NCBI GenBank assembly: GCA_030765045.1
Contig: CM060969.1
Span: 59,440,716 to 59,504,715, forward strand
Reading direction: 5' to 3'
Source: Tenodera sinensis
Lineage: Eukaryota > Arthropoda > Insecta > Mantodea > Mantidae
Length of the DNA stretch: 64,000 bases
Translations under genes and position numbers: made by a program
In this document: piece after piece, positions 9,024-19,684 of the stretch
Numbering within the stretch: the stretch's first letter is position 1
Layout: each line of letters starts with the position of its first letter
Notes under the pieces: generated by a model
Told to the model about the DNA's origin: nothing
The model's database searches: none
What the model saw: only the letters and a program-made list of their open reading frames with translations

Positions 9024-9479
9024 ACGCTGAAATTGCACCAGCTGAGGATACGTCACATCAATCGCAGGAGACAACAGCTGTAAGGAAAGAGAGAACCGAT
9101 ATAACATCGGTGACGTCACAAGTTGCGTCATCACCAAGGAAGATTGTGTCGCCAAGGAGAGAAGAGAGGGATGCAGCGCGAGGTCTAGCAGGGAGGGGGA
9201 AGGAGGCGTGGCGGCAGTGTAGTGAAGTGTCCAGTGAGGAAGAGGAGGTGGGGAGAGAAAGAAGGGAGCAGCATGTGAGCCACGGCTTGGAGTTCGGGAG
9301 GGAAGAGGAGGAAGATATTATATCATCCCCGCACGGAAGTATTTTGGTGTTACAGAAAGACTCTCAAAAACCTATGGAAGGTTACAGACTGAGAAGTAAA
9401 CAAAACCTAGAAAAGTTTAGGTATTTCAGGGACAGAAAAGGATCGCAATAGCAGAAAAAAAAGATAATGTTTTAGGCAA

Positions 9480-9800
9480 AGATATAGGGAGTATAAGGGA
9501 CAAATACAACAGAGGAGTGGGGCGTAAACGAAGTGTTACAAAAAAGAGACAGTCTAAGGCACAGCAAGGACAAAACGGAGGATAGGAGAAGCCGAAAATT
9601 TATTGAGTTTTGTGAGTTAAATGAGCTAGATATCTTAAACGGGAAATATGGGGAGGATGAGCAAGGGGAGTATACTTTTATAAATATAAATGGTCAAAGT
9701 GTGATTGACTACGTTTTGTGGTCGAATAATATTAATTACAAAAATAGAGGGGAAAATGGCAGCCATAAAAATGTTAACAGTGAAAAAGGAAAGGAAGGTT
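9480..9800 (+). pseudogene. LINE ORF2 endonuclease remnant
   Basis: The frame from 9533 encodes SRKFIEFCELNELDILNGKYGED, then GEYTFININGQSVIDYVL. This is the typical C-terminal half of an APE-type LINE endonuclease, with the catalytic SVIDY block. The N-terminal half and the whole reverse transcriptase are missing. Downstream sequence to 10059 is the element's 3' noncoding part and ATTC tail. Confidence 0.7.
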
Positions 9801-10059
9801 AGAAGTATAGGTGAGTTTTTGAAGAAAATAAGAGAAAAATGGGCAAGAAAAGTAAAGAGTGTAAATGAGGAAGGCAGAGCGGGGGAGAGGGACAATTAAT
9901 TAATATAAGAGGGAATAGATTTTTCAGAGCTACCTGGGAGGCAAATGGCCTGGGTGCCATGCAAACCAAGGTAGCAGTAAGGTTATGTAAAATTTGTTTG
10001 TAGTTTAGGTTAGAGTAGGATAATTGTAAAAGAATTGGTACAAATAAATTCATTCATTC

Positions 10060-10072
10060 ATGTATAATGTCG
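10060..10072 (+). repeat. Target-site duplication of the 2A LINE, right
   Basis: ATGTATAATGTCG here is an exact copy of 5516-5528. Confidence 0.9.
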
Positions 10073-10157
10073 ATCGGCAGCAGCACTCTCGTATTGATAG
10101 GTTGGTAGTATGTTCTACATATTTTGTAGACCCTATGTGCATTTCCTATACCAGACA

Positions 10158-11231
10158 ATGGAGGTGACGCGAGAGGCGCAGTACAGCGCAATCAAATTCT
10201 GTTTTCGTTTAAACCATACAGCTACCGAAACTTATGAAAAGCTGAAGCAAGCGTACAGTGAAGATGCACTACCTCGTGCAACAGTGTTTAGGTGGTTCAT
10301 GGACTTCAAAGAAGGCTGACTTGTCAGTGTTAAGCAAGGTGGGGTTGGTGTTTCGGCTTCTGCTGTGTCTGAAGTCAATATCAACACAGCTGCGTGATTG
10401 TCCGAGAGGACCGGTGTATAACATTACGTAACCTCAGTGAAGTGTTGAGAATTTCATATGGCAGTGTGTTTACAATTACGCACGACCATGTCCATATGAC
10501 CCGAGTTTGTGCTCATTGGGTGCCACGTCTGTTGACTCCCAAACTAAAGGCTATGCGAATGGAGACAAGCCGTGAGGTGCTGCGACTCTTTGCTGATGGA
10601 GGGGATGCATTTTTTAAATCGATTATCACCAGTGATGAGTCATGGCTGCATCATTATCATCCTGAAGGAAAACAAGCCAGCACAGTTTGGAAATCGCCAG
10701 GTTCTCCAACACCAAAAAAGGCAAAAGTTGTTCCATCTGCAGGAAAAGTGATGGTGATCCATTTTGACTGTAATGGAATGATTTACCAGCATGCAGTTCC
10801 CCCTCACACTACTGTTACAGCAGCATACTACACGTCAGTATTGGCTACACTGAGGAAGCATATTGCAAAAAAATGACCTGAGCTTTCTCGGACTGGGTGG
10901 CGACTTCATCATGACAATGCACGGCCTCATGTCGCAAATCAAGTCGTGCAGTTTCTGGCTCAATTCCACATTACCTGTGTACCACATCCACCTTATAGCC
11001 CTGATCTAGCACCCTGTAACTTTTTTTTATTCCAGTCACTAAAGGCAAAGCTTATGGGTATTCGATTTGAGAACTGAAGCAGTGCTCAAGAAAAGTGAGG
11101 CGATTCTCAAAGACCTGACAAAGAATGATCTGCAGCACGTGTTCAAGGACTGGCAGAGACACTATAAAAAATGCATTGAAGTAGGAGGGGACTACTTTAA
11201 AAAAAATCATGTAAACATTGAATTGGAGTAA
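10158..11231 (+). pseudogene. mariner transposase, broken
   Basis: It starts MEVTREAQYSAIKFCFRLNHTA, a mariner-type helix-turn-helix. Catalytic blocks TSDESW, HHDNARPH and PYSPDLAPCNFF follow in order. The third catalytic Asp is replaced by Asn (APCNFF instead of the usual SD/CD). The frame is broken by a TGA at 10317-10319, shifts around 10370-10390, a TGA at 10874-10876 and further damage after 11060. It ends with VNIELE-stop near 11231, about 50 bases before the right inverted repeat. It cannot encode an active enzyme. Confidence 0.8.
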
Positions 11232-11284
11232 TAAACATCTGTGAAAAAAAATCAGTCTGTCTTTGTTGATCAGCCCTTGTAACA

Positions 11285-11510
11285 AACAATTTTCACACCC
11301 ATGTTTATATAAAATCCTTTTACTGTTTTTATGTTGGCAGAGCGTCCCCGACATTTTTGAATCCAAATTTCTTGTAGAGAGAATTTTAACCATCTACTGT
11401 AGTAGAACCCATCCAAATAATTGTTAAGAGCATACCAGGGATCCCATATCATTTGTTTCAAGCAGTCTACATGGTGTGCTTTCACACCTTTCAAATAAAT
11501 TTCCAATTTA
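11285..11510 (-). pseudogene. Possible piggyBac-like transposase scrap
   Basis: Minus-strand frames give DGFYYSRWLKFSLQEIWIQK followed, after a shift, by SGTLCQHKNSKRI. The order is reminiscent of the part of piggyBac transposases after the second catalytic Asp (a Y-S ... GT-R-N-K pattern). It is short and frameshifted. It could equally be unrelated noncoding sequence. Confidence 0.25.
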
Positions 11511-12009
11511 TTCTGTTAAAATTTTCATTGCCTCTTCCACTCCTGTGGATATCAAATGAGCCTGCTTTTCTTTTTGATTCCATATACTTCCATTTTTATT
11601 TCTTGCACATCTTTTCTAAAATTTTCTCTTATGTCTTTGGATACTTTGTTCAGGTACCTTTTATTGTTCCATTTTGTTAATCTTTTGTGTCAGGTTTTCT
11701 AAGTCTGAATATGCATAGCTCCTGAGGTCTATCACTAACGGCATGAATTCTATACTCCCTAATACTAAACAATTCATGAACCTTTTATGTACAATTTTGC
11801 TTTCAATATATTTTACCATGAATACTCCTATCGTAATGCTGTATACTGTAAGTTCTAATACGGGTACATTGTTTCATATTTTCCTCACTACCAGAGCTTC
11901 TTTTAGACACAACTCCTTTCTTTATATTAGCTCCGTATCATAGTATTATTCCTGCTGTTCTTCTTGGCCAATCTAATCTTCTTGGGTAGCTCGGTCAATC
12001 ATAATGTTC
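11511..12009. other. Interval without a supported gene
   Basis: AT-rich sequence with short plus-strand frames rich in Phe, Leu and Ser. No motif, terminal repeat or splice structure was recognised. Confidence 0.4.
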
Positions 12010-12560
12010 ACTAATAGTTCTATGTCTGTCAACATAAGCATTTTGTGCTGCAACTTCCCCTTCAATTTTAGCTCATTCAACTCGATGGGATTATACATAC
12101 AACAATTACTTGGTCTATTTCGGCACCTATTTGATCAAGATCATATACTGTGCCTATGACTTTATAAGGGACAACGTGCTGTAATAGTTCAGCTTTAGAG
12201 TTGGCAGGACCATAAGCAATGTTTTTCTGTAACTACCAATGTTGAATAGAACTTGGCGTTATCCATGATTAGTTTTAATCCTTCTTAAGATAATTCCGGA
12301 ACCACTGCTTGAAAATAGATGTATTCATTTTAAAATAATAATCACATTTTTCAAATGTGGTGGTATATAAAAATCCATTTACTTTCAAGGATAAAGGCCA
12401 TTTGCATTGAGCCTTCACTGCATACAATCGCCTCATTCTCTTGCTTGTTGGGACTCTATTTCCCAAAGAATACTGCCACACAACAGAGCACTTGGCATCT
12501 GCACAAATTTGTTGCACTGCATGCAAACTTCCTATGTCACAAGCTTTTACATTCAACTCT
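12010..12560 (-). pseudogene. IS630-type (DDE_3-like) transposase relic
   Basis: On the minus strand, MNTSIFKQWFRNYLKKD is followed by a MDNA-like stretch and then YNPIELNELKLKGKLQHK. These recall the blocks MN-IF-KWF, MDNASYH and YNPIEL-W---K that surround the second and third catalytic residues of IS630-related transposases in insects. Stops and shifts separate the blocks. The better-preserved N-terminal half of a similar transposase lies at 57850-58853. Confidence 0.5.
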
Positions 12561-12974
12561 TTTGGATGTAAATTTTTTCATACTTTTTGCATATCCTAAG
12601 GTTTCTAAAAACTGAACACAGATTGTAAATTATACTCCTGCTATGATGATGCAACATCTCCCATTTGCACAATATTCCTTCGTTCTTACTTGCATTTGGC
12701 TAAAAATCAATAAGAGCTAAAACAATCCTGTAACCATTCCATCAGTGCTTACTGAACGTAATGTCACTAACGTTTAAGCTGCCAATGTAGTGTCTGGTAT
12801 TATTGTGCTACTCTAATGGTTAACATGCACTCTGCCTTTGATTATTTGAAGCCTCTAGGATATGACACCATATGCATTGGAAGTTGGAAGTCTTGGAAGT
12901 TGTTATGTTCCACATTGTACCAATGAACAAGTCACTTCAGTCAATTACAGCAAAGAAATCATAAACATTCTATA

Positions 12975-13694
12975 CAGTAGAATCCCACTAATCTGAACCC
13001 CACAAATCCAAAATTCTGGAGAATTGACAAACTCAACATTGAAACTACACACATCAGAACAAAATGTTTATTGCACAAAAATGCTTTGCTGAACCTGGAT
13101 ACAGGCAATGTGCCTCTGCCTAACGCATTCAGTGACTGTTAAACACCATTTTCACATTTACTTAGGTACTGTACCGGTAGGTATCACATGTTTATGAAGC
13201 TGTAATTTTCAATTAACTTGCAAAATTGGTAATCTTCTGCAGTAAAGAACTAAACCTACTGGAAGATGTGATGTTATGCCAGCATCACATGAAGGTCACA
13301 TCGTTTGGCGTAGCAGCAAAGTGCTATAATATTCTTTGTAGCATAATGCCAATTCAATCTTTCTTCAAACATGAGGCTTGGCCATAGGTTCTCCACAATT
13401 TTTGGAGTAACCGTTTATTCAAACTATCCCAAGCCTCAGCTAGCAGTAGATGACATCCTTTATAATTGTTTCTTCATTTTTTGTAAGATTCACAGGTCAG
13501 AAGAATACATTCTCATTATGTTGTGCATGACAACTGCAATGTTGTCACAACCTCACATTGCTATGTTACATTACGTTGTAGCTGCTAACCCTATAGCTGA
13601 ATTTATAAACATTTTTTTTTATTTTCAGATAATCATAACTTTTTGGAATCCAAACAGACCACACCAATTAATTTGAATTTGCAGGGTTCTACTG
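12975..13694. mobile_element. Non-autonomous pogo/Tigger-like element
   Basis: The left end CAGTAGAATCCCACTAATC and the complement of the right end CAGTAGAACCCTGCAAATTC form an imperfect terminal inverted repeat of the pogo/Tigger kind (CAGTAGAACCTCG... type). TA precedes the left end, while the right flank is CA. The 720-bp interior has no transposase. Confidence 0.6.
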
Positions 13695-14140
13695 CAATTG
13701 TTAATTCTATGTAGAGTGAAACACAGTGTTGCAATGCCTTCTATTTTCTCTCTCCTTCAGTTAGCTTTCTTCTGAGTTTCACAGGCACTTGGTGTGTTCT
13801 TAAACATCTGGGGGTCTCATGAGAGGAAGTAGTATACTGCACCCAAAAATTTTCATGTTAAGATTTCTCTGGAAATACATGCTTTGAGACCCCTAAAGTC
13901 AGAAAAAAAAAAGGCATTTTCAGAAGATTTGTGTGTGCATGTGTGTGTCCATTGAAATATTTTACTTTCTTAAAAACAGCTCTTGCAATTTTGATTAAAA
14001 TATGATATTTTAAAATTATTCTCATGATGTATATCTTAAATTTTCTGAGAATAGTCTGTTAAATCTCTTAATTCCAAATGACTGTACAATTAATAAACCA
14101 TAAAAGATAGAACAAATCTTGCTGTTGCTACACAAACATA
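13695..14140. other. Interval without a supported gene
   Basis: Noncoding AT-rich sequence with a short TGTGTG run near 13931. Nothing else is recognised. Confidence 0.4.
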
Positions 14141-15105
<965 letters not shown>

Positions 15106-16290
15106 TATTATTTCATCAAGTTTATCATACATATGATTTTGGACATGTCAGAAATACAATTACATATTCACAAACTGGTTTCTCAGATTTCCTTCAAGTC
15201 GTATAAACATTTATTAATCAGATACATCCTCAACTTCCTTTCAAATTGCTGTTTAGAAACTTCAGCTACAGATTTAATGTCTTGTGGTAGTTTGTTGTAA
15301 AGTGTGATTCCAGAAATATATATATCTTTTAGAGATACACACTATGCCTAAAATAGTCCATGTTTCCTCTTGTATAGTGTTCATGAATTTGGTTGTTTTT
15401 GATTGGTTTAAACTTATCTATTACATACATTATTGCTCTGAATGCATAGAGGGAGAGTATATGGTAAGTAGTTTATTATTGATAAAGGTTTTCTTACATG
15501 ATTCCCTTGCTTTTAGGTTAAACATGATTCTGATACATTTCTTTTGATATATAAGCAATTTGTCCATATGCGTTTTTGCAGCAGCACCCCAGATTTCAAT
15601 CCCATAAAGTATGTGTGGATAGAAACATCCATAGTATATTAGTTTCAATATATTACTGTCACTGTAATTGCTGAAGTATCTAAATAGATATACTGTTTTA
15701 CTAATTTTCCCACATATATGTTCAATATGTTCAGCCCATGTTAGCCTATTATCAACAACAAGACCTAAAAGTTTGTGTGTTTTTGTTTCAAGAATACTGT
15801 TACTATCTACCTTTAGTGTCATATTACTACCATTTTTATTGAATTGCATAATTTTAGTTTTTTGCATGTTGCAGTGTAGATTTATTGATTTAAAGTAATT
15901 TAACAACCAGGAAGTGGTATTATTTAATGTAGTATTTAATCCTTCTACCGTTTTATTCCAACATACAGCTGTGGTATCATCTGCGTAAGTTACCACTGAA
16001 GTATTCGGGGGATTTTTAATATCATTAATATAAATAATAAACAGTAAAGGCCCCAACACTGTCCCTTGCGGTACACCATACTTCACAGTTTTCAAATCTG
16101 ATTTTACTTTTTGTATGTATCTCCCTCTTTTGTATGATATTTCAGTAAACTGCTTTCTTCCAATCAGATAACTATGAATTAAATCCAAGAGTAATCCTCT
16201 TATGCCATAGTTTTTCAATTTACTAATTAAAATATTATGGTTGACGGAATCAAAGATCTCATTAGAGCATACCATTTATGTCCAATAAAA
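15106..16290 (-). pseudogene. LINE reverse transcriptase, 5'-truncated
   Basis: The minus-strand frame 16275-15430 (281 codons) carries the RT blocks FDSVNHNIL, GVPQGTVLGPLLF and YADDTTAV, the last holding the catalytic Asp pair. The thumb follows, with LLGLVVDNRLTWAEHI and YGIEIWG. After a break at 15430 the C-terminal end continues to about 15150 (ISGITLYNKLPQDIKSV, FERKLRMYLINKCLY). There is no RNase H, so this is a different LINE lineage from the copies at 1, 4893 and 54915. The 5' end is lost just before the FDSVNHN block. Confidence 0.8.
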
Positions 16291-16572
16291 GCTTTTGTGG
16301 CATCATCCACTTCCAAGATATTAGTGAAAATGCACAAATACAAATAATACACAATAATATAAGGTTGCATTAACCTAGTGACAATTTGGTTAATGATATT
16401 GGTTTATTTTTGCAATTTAGAGCATGGTATCTACACAGTTCACACACATAGTTTTCATACGGCTGATGGAATCTCTTGTTTCGTTAAAGTTAATGGTTGC
16501 ATGGGTTGCATACACTATTATTACATATTGGAGCTCCTAGTTTGCTTGCTTCCATTCTACCATCGTTATGGC
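16291..16572. other. Interval without a supported gene
   Basis: No ORF or repeat is recognised between the LINE relic and the terminal inverted repeat of hAT-A. Confidence 0.4.
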
Positions 16573-16980
16573 TAGGGCTTGGAAGTTCATGCCCTAAAAA
16601 ACACTGAAATATGCATGCAAGTATGCTCTTAAAAACTTGAAAATATGCCAAGAAATATGCACTATTTAATTAAAACAATTAATGTTCCTTTGCAGTAGAC
16701 AAGACGAGTTAGTATAAATAATAAAGTTACCTTATCCTTAGAGGTTGAAGCAGAAGTGGTCCCACTGCTAGTATTAACTGCTAAATTGCAGGTCAAAACC
16801 ACACTTTGCACAAATTTTCAACTGTAAAACATCGTCTATTGTTTCGCAAAGCACTTTTGTAATGTGAAAAACTTCTCTCCACATCATAAGATGTTATTGG
16901 GGCATATTTAAATGTTGTTTATAACTGCTTCACAGAGAGTCAAGTCTCTTGGTGTGACAGATGGTTTTCTTTCGAGGATG

Positions 16981-17457
16981 TCTTGAATATCGCACATCTG
17001 TTTATAACCAGAATTTTTTGAAATTACATAATTCACTTTCTCTTTCACTTTTTGTCCTATGCTACCAGGAACCAAACTTAGATCACATATTATGAATTAC
17101 ATAATTCACTTTCTCTTTCACTTTTTGTCCTATGTTACCAGGAACCAAACTTAAATCACATATTGTTTTTTCAAAGACAGTGAGTGATTCATGCAAAGGA
17201 GATCCTACAGCTTCCAATGCCTTTATGGCTGTTGGTAAGAAAGAAAAATGGACAGATATGAAACTAAGATCCTCTTTTAATCCAGTGCCTGACAGAATAT
17301 TTTGCAGTTTGTATTGATGAAGCATCTTTCGAGTCCAATGAATTAACAACCTCTTTGACTATTTCTATGTGCTCAGCATAATATAAAACTGCATTGACCC
17401 ATGTTCCCCATCAAGTTAACACTTCTGCAGGAGGAAGTCAGATATTAGGTTCTGTTG
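16981..17457 (-). pseudogene. hAT-A transposase, C-terminal part
   Basis: The minus strand reads LPPAEVLT, a stop, then WGTWVNAVLYYAEHIEIV, and on through the open frame 17349-17083. Related hATs have LPP-PVLTRWGTWL at this point, so the stop sits at the expected Arg codon. A ~73-bp tandem duplication (about 17020-17090 and 17094-17163) adds further damage. Confidence 0.7.
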
Positions 17458-17465
17458 ATCTAAAC
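17458..17465 (+). repeat. 8-bp target duplication of hAT-2, left
   Basis: ATCTAAAC, repeated exactly at 18957-18964. An 8-bp duplication is diagnostic of hAT transposition. Confidence 0.9.
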
Positions 17466-18956
17466 CAGTGGTGTCAAGGTCACAGACCCTTCGGGGCTAA
17501 ACTGTGCAACAGCTACATGCAGAGGGCAAAACATGACGTAATACATATCAACACTAGAAGCTTTATCAATTGACACCTGTTTACTTGCAAGTTGGTCGCG
17601 TCCAGGAATATAACCTTTCTTGGAGTGCGTACACCTTACGAATTTTTTTCCTTCAGAATTGCCTACAAGGATAAATAGCACAGATACAAGTTGGATCTGC
17701 GAAGGGGAACAGTACATCTCACGCGTAAATAGAAAACTACTTGACGTAGTTATTAAAGTTGATTAAAATAGTTGCAACCTTCTGACGATTAGGCTGAATT
17801 ATAGGTACTATTAAACCTACCCTAGCCCTTGGGTTAGCTTTCTCAAACTGCAAAGTACACCACTTACGCACTTACATGCCTCTTAAAGATACATGTTATT
17901 ACTTTTCAATCCCAGATGTAAAAATGTCAATCTATTTTGAATGAATGAATAAATAAATAGGAGAATAATTACACGGTATTAATAATAGTGCTTTTAATAC
18001 GAACTTGTACTAGATATAATCTATATTTATATAAAAAGTAAATAGCAGCTTTCAAATCCTGTTATACCTTAAATGAATATTCTTTGCTATTTTGATTAAA
18101 GATAACAGAATATTTACTTGTATTATCTTCAAATATGTGAAATAACACAAAACATTATTAGTAACAGGGGTTGGCGATTTCCTCCAAAATTAAAGGAAAG
18201 GACTACATGAAAGTTGTTTGAAAACTACTGTCCTTAAAGATATGTATTTTAGTGTTAAGCGTTTGCATAATGAATTTAAGACAATCTTACTGAAAACCTA
18301 AGTAAAATACCACATGTTACACATTTGTAGGATCAGTTACTTGGCATATTTTTCAACTCACACCCTTTTCAAAATTTGGCTTACAAAGACAGGTTCTAAG
18401 ACTGGATGCCAAATTGCTATCCGAGAGTCTGTTTCTGTGGCGAGTTTTCAGGCGCTGCGTTATAGAGAAACCCTGTTCACAAAGGTAGGTACTGCCAAAT
18501 ATTGCCATACTTTTTGCTGCATTGGGAATCAAATTTGGGAAACACATATTGTGAAGTTTCCGGTAGAATTCGATCAGTGCGTCTGAGCATGAATTGTCAA
18601 ATTTCTCATGAAGGCAGCTCACGCTGTACTTCTATCAGCTCCAGCGGAACTGCTGTATTATTTACTTTATCTATTTCATAATGACTTTGTATGTTGTGTT
18701 TTTTAATGCAAGATACTGGTTGCATATTAGGTACTGAATACTACAACCACAACTTTGCAGAGGAATTGTTTTCCCATTCGAAACATGCGAATCCAAATGA
18801 CTCATGTCTGTGTTCTCGGACGCAACCATTTCTCTGCATGCATCACACGGGAAACTGCACTGAACTGGTTTCTAACGGTCTGGCCCTCTATGCCCAGGGC
18901 ACGGCGACTTGCTCTCTCCGTGGCATTGCCACTCGGGGCCACGATTGACACCACTG
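17466..18956 (-). mobile_element. Second hAT element (hAT-2) inserted in hAT-A
   Basis: Terminal inverted repeats begin CAGTGGTGTCAA on both sides and are flanked by perfect 8-bp duplications. The element is 1,491 bp and retains only the C-terminal dimerisation region of a transposase (18622-18353). It interrupts the hAT-A transposase gene. Confidence 0.9.
18353..18622 (-). pseudogene. hAT-2 transposase C-terminus (dimerisation domain)
   Basis: The 89-codon frame contains IFGSTYLCEQGFSITQRLKT and RHRNRLSDSNLASSLR. The F-ST--CEQ-FS ... K-R-R-RL-D--L pattern is the hallmark of the hAT family C-terminal dimerisation domain. The N-terminal and DDE parts of this transposase are not present in the element, so it is non-autonomous. 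Confidence 0.75.
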
Positions 18957-18964
18957 ATCTAAAC

Positions 18965-19410
18965 AACTTAACTCCTTTAGGAGATTTTACAAAAATTCTC
19001 TTGGTACTGGACACAAATCTATCTACCAATGGGAAAGAATCACGTATTGTCTCAGAAATGTAATGAAGAGTGTGTGCCAAACAAGTTATGCGAATTAAGT
19101 TAGGAAAAATACCTTTCAGAGTTTGTCCTGATTTTACCATATAAGGACCTGCATCAGTAACAAATAAAAGTAACCAGTCGTATTTGATTCCACATGGCCA
19201 TTGTAATTTCAAAGAATCAAACTGCGTCACAGTTACATTGTCAGCAGCCAACAATTCGTACACATTAAGAAGATAAGGTGTAGTCTTTTGTTCATTATTT
19301 AAACCACCCATGATTATATTAGCAATAGAATGGCGCTTAGAATCAGGGGTTTCATCAACAGACAACCACACAAACTGATACGCTAATTCATTTTGTATAT
19401 CTGACAATAC
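18965..19410 (-). pseudogene. hAT-A transposase, central part
   Basis: The minus strand encodes VLSDIQNELAYQFVWLSVDET, DWLLLFVTDAGPYMVKSG and LIRITCLAHTLHYISETIR, the RNase H-like catalytic core blocks of this hAT group (S-DETPD, TDA-PY, CLAH-LH). It then reaches SSTKRIFVKSPKGVKLFRS, where hAT-2 interrupts. The upstream side is cut by the BEL/Pao LTR at 19415/19416. Confidence 0.8.
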
Positions 19411-19415
19411 AGTAT
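19411..19415 (+). repeat. 5-bp target duplication of the BEL/Pao element, left
   Basis: AGTAT, repeated at 25047-25051. Confidence 0.85.
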
Positions 19416-19603
19416 TGTTGTGTGTTAGATTGTATTCTCTTTGCAAAAGAGAAGCGACGTTTTGTTTTTTGTTGCTAAGGACTACAAATAAAGATTTTGT
19501 TGATCAGAAGCCGAGAGTTATTTGTGTTTAGATTTTATAAAGTTTTCACCATAATTAAATGAAATTGCACTTCATTTAGCTTGTTAACATGTAATACGTA
19601 ACA
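19416..19603 (+). repeat. BEL/Pao left LTR
   Basis: 188 bp. It differs from the right LTR (24859-25046) at three single positions. It contains an AATAAA word (polyadenylation-type) in ACAAATAAAGA. Confidence 0.9.
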
Positions 19604-19684
19604 TCTGGCGACCGCGACAGTACTGGTTGTGCAGTTATTTTAATTGATGAAAAGAAAACACGAAATATAGACAGGCGTAATAAA

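Larger units (their letters stand above)
5694..9451 (+). pseudogene. LINE ORF1 with N-terminal 2A-like peptide, split by an LTR element
   Basis: ORF1 probably starts at the ATG at 5694 (MTNWIIIGS), although the frame is open from 5604. Residues 5-17 are strongly hydrophobic and run into GIELNPGP (residues 19-26), a match to the ribosome-skipping 2A consensus D-x-E-x-N-P-G-P apart from G at the first position. Skipping would separate the leader from the rest before the last Pro (codon at 5769-5771). The body has a Lys/Glu-rich coiled coil (about residues 30-80), then an RRM/C-terminal-domain-like part (RRRLNLVFTGVEE ... QAFIRNLQLWIDG). The LTR element interrupts it at 6495/9024. The downstream part (9024-9451) stays in the same phase, is Glu/Arg-rich and ends GSQ-stop. 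This type of protein binds LINE RNA as a chaperone; that role is inferred. Confidence 0.75.
5529..10059 (+). mobile_element. Non-LTR retrotransposon (2A LINE family), copy 1
   Basis: The element lies between perfect 13-bp duplications. It carries ORF1 (from 5694), then after the LTR insertion the rest of ORF1 and a remnant of the ORF2 endonuclease (9533-9760). It ends in an ATTCATTCATTC tail. Most of the endonuclease and all of the reverse transcriptase are missing through internal deletion. A second copy of the family lies at 60355-62794 and has the same AAATAAATTCATTCATTCA end. The clade is not certain; the ORF1 resembles the coiled-coil/RRM-like type of ORF1. Confidence 0.85.
5419..11279 (+). 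mobile_element. mariner element (host of the nested insertions)
   Basis: The left end (from 5419) and the right end (to 11279) share an inverted repeat containing GGGCTGATCAACAAAGAC, and each is flanked by TA (5417-5418 and 11280-11281). Removing the LINE and one copy of its 13-bp target duplication (4,544 bases) leaves about 1.32 kb, the normal length of a mariner. The transposase relic is at 10158-11231. The LINE landed in the 5' noncoding part between the left inverted repeat and the start codon. Confidence 0.85.
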
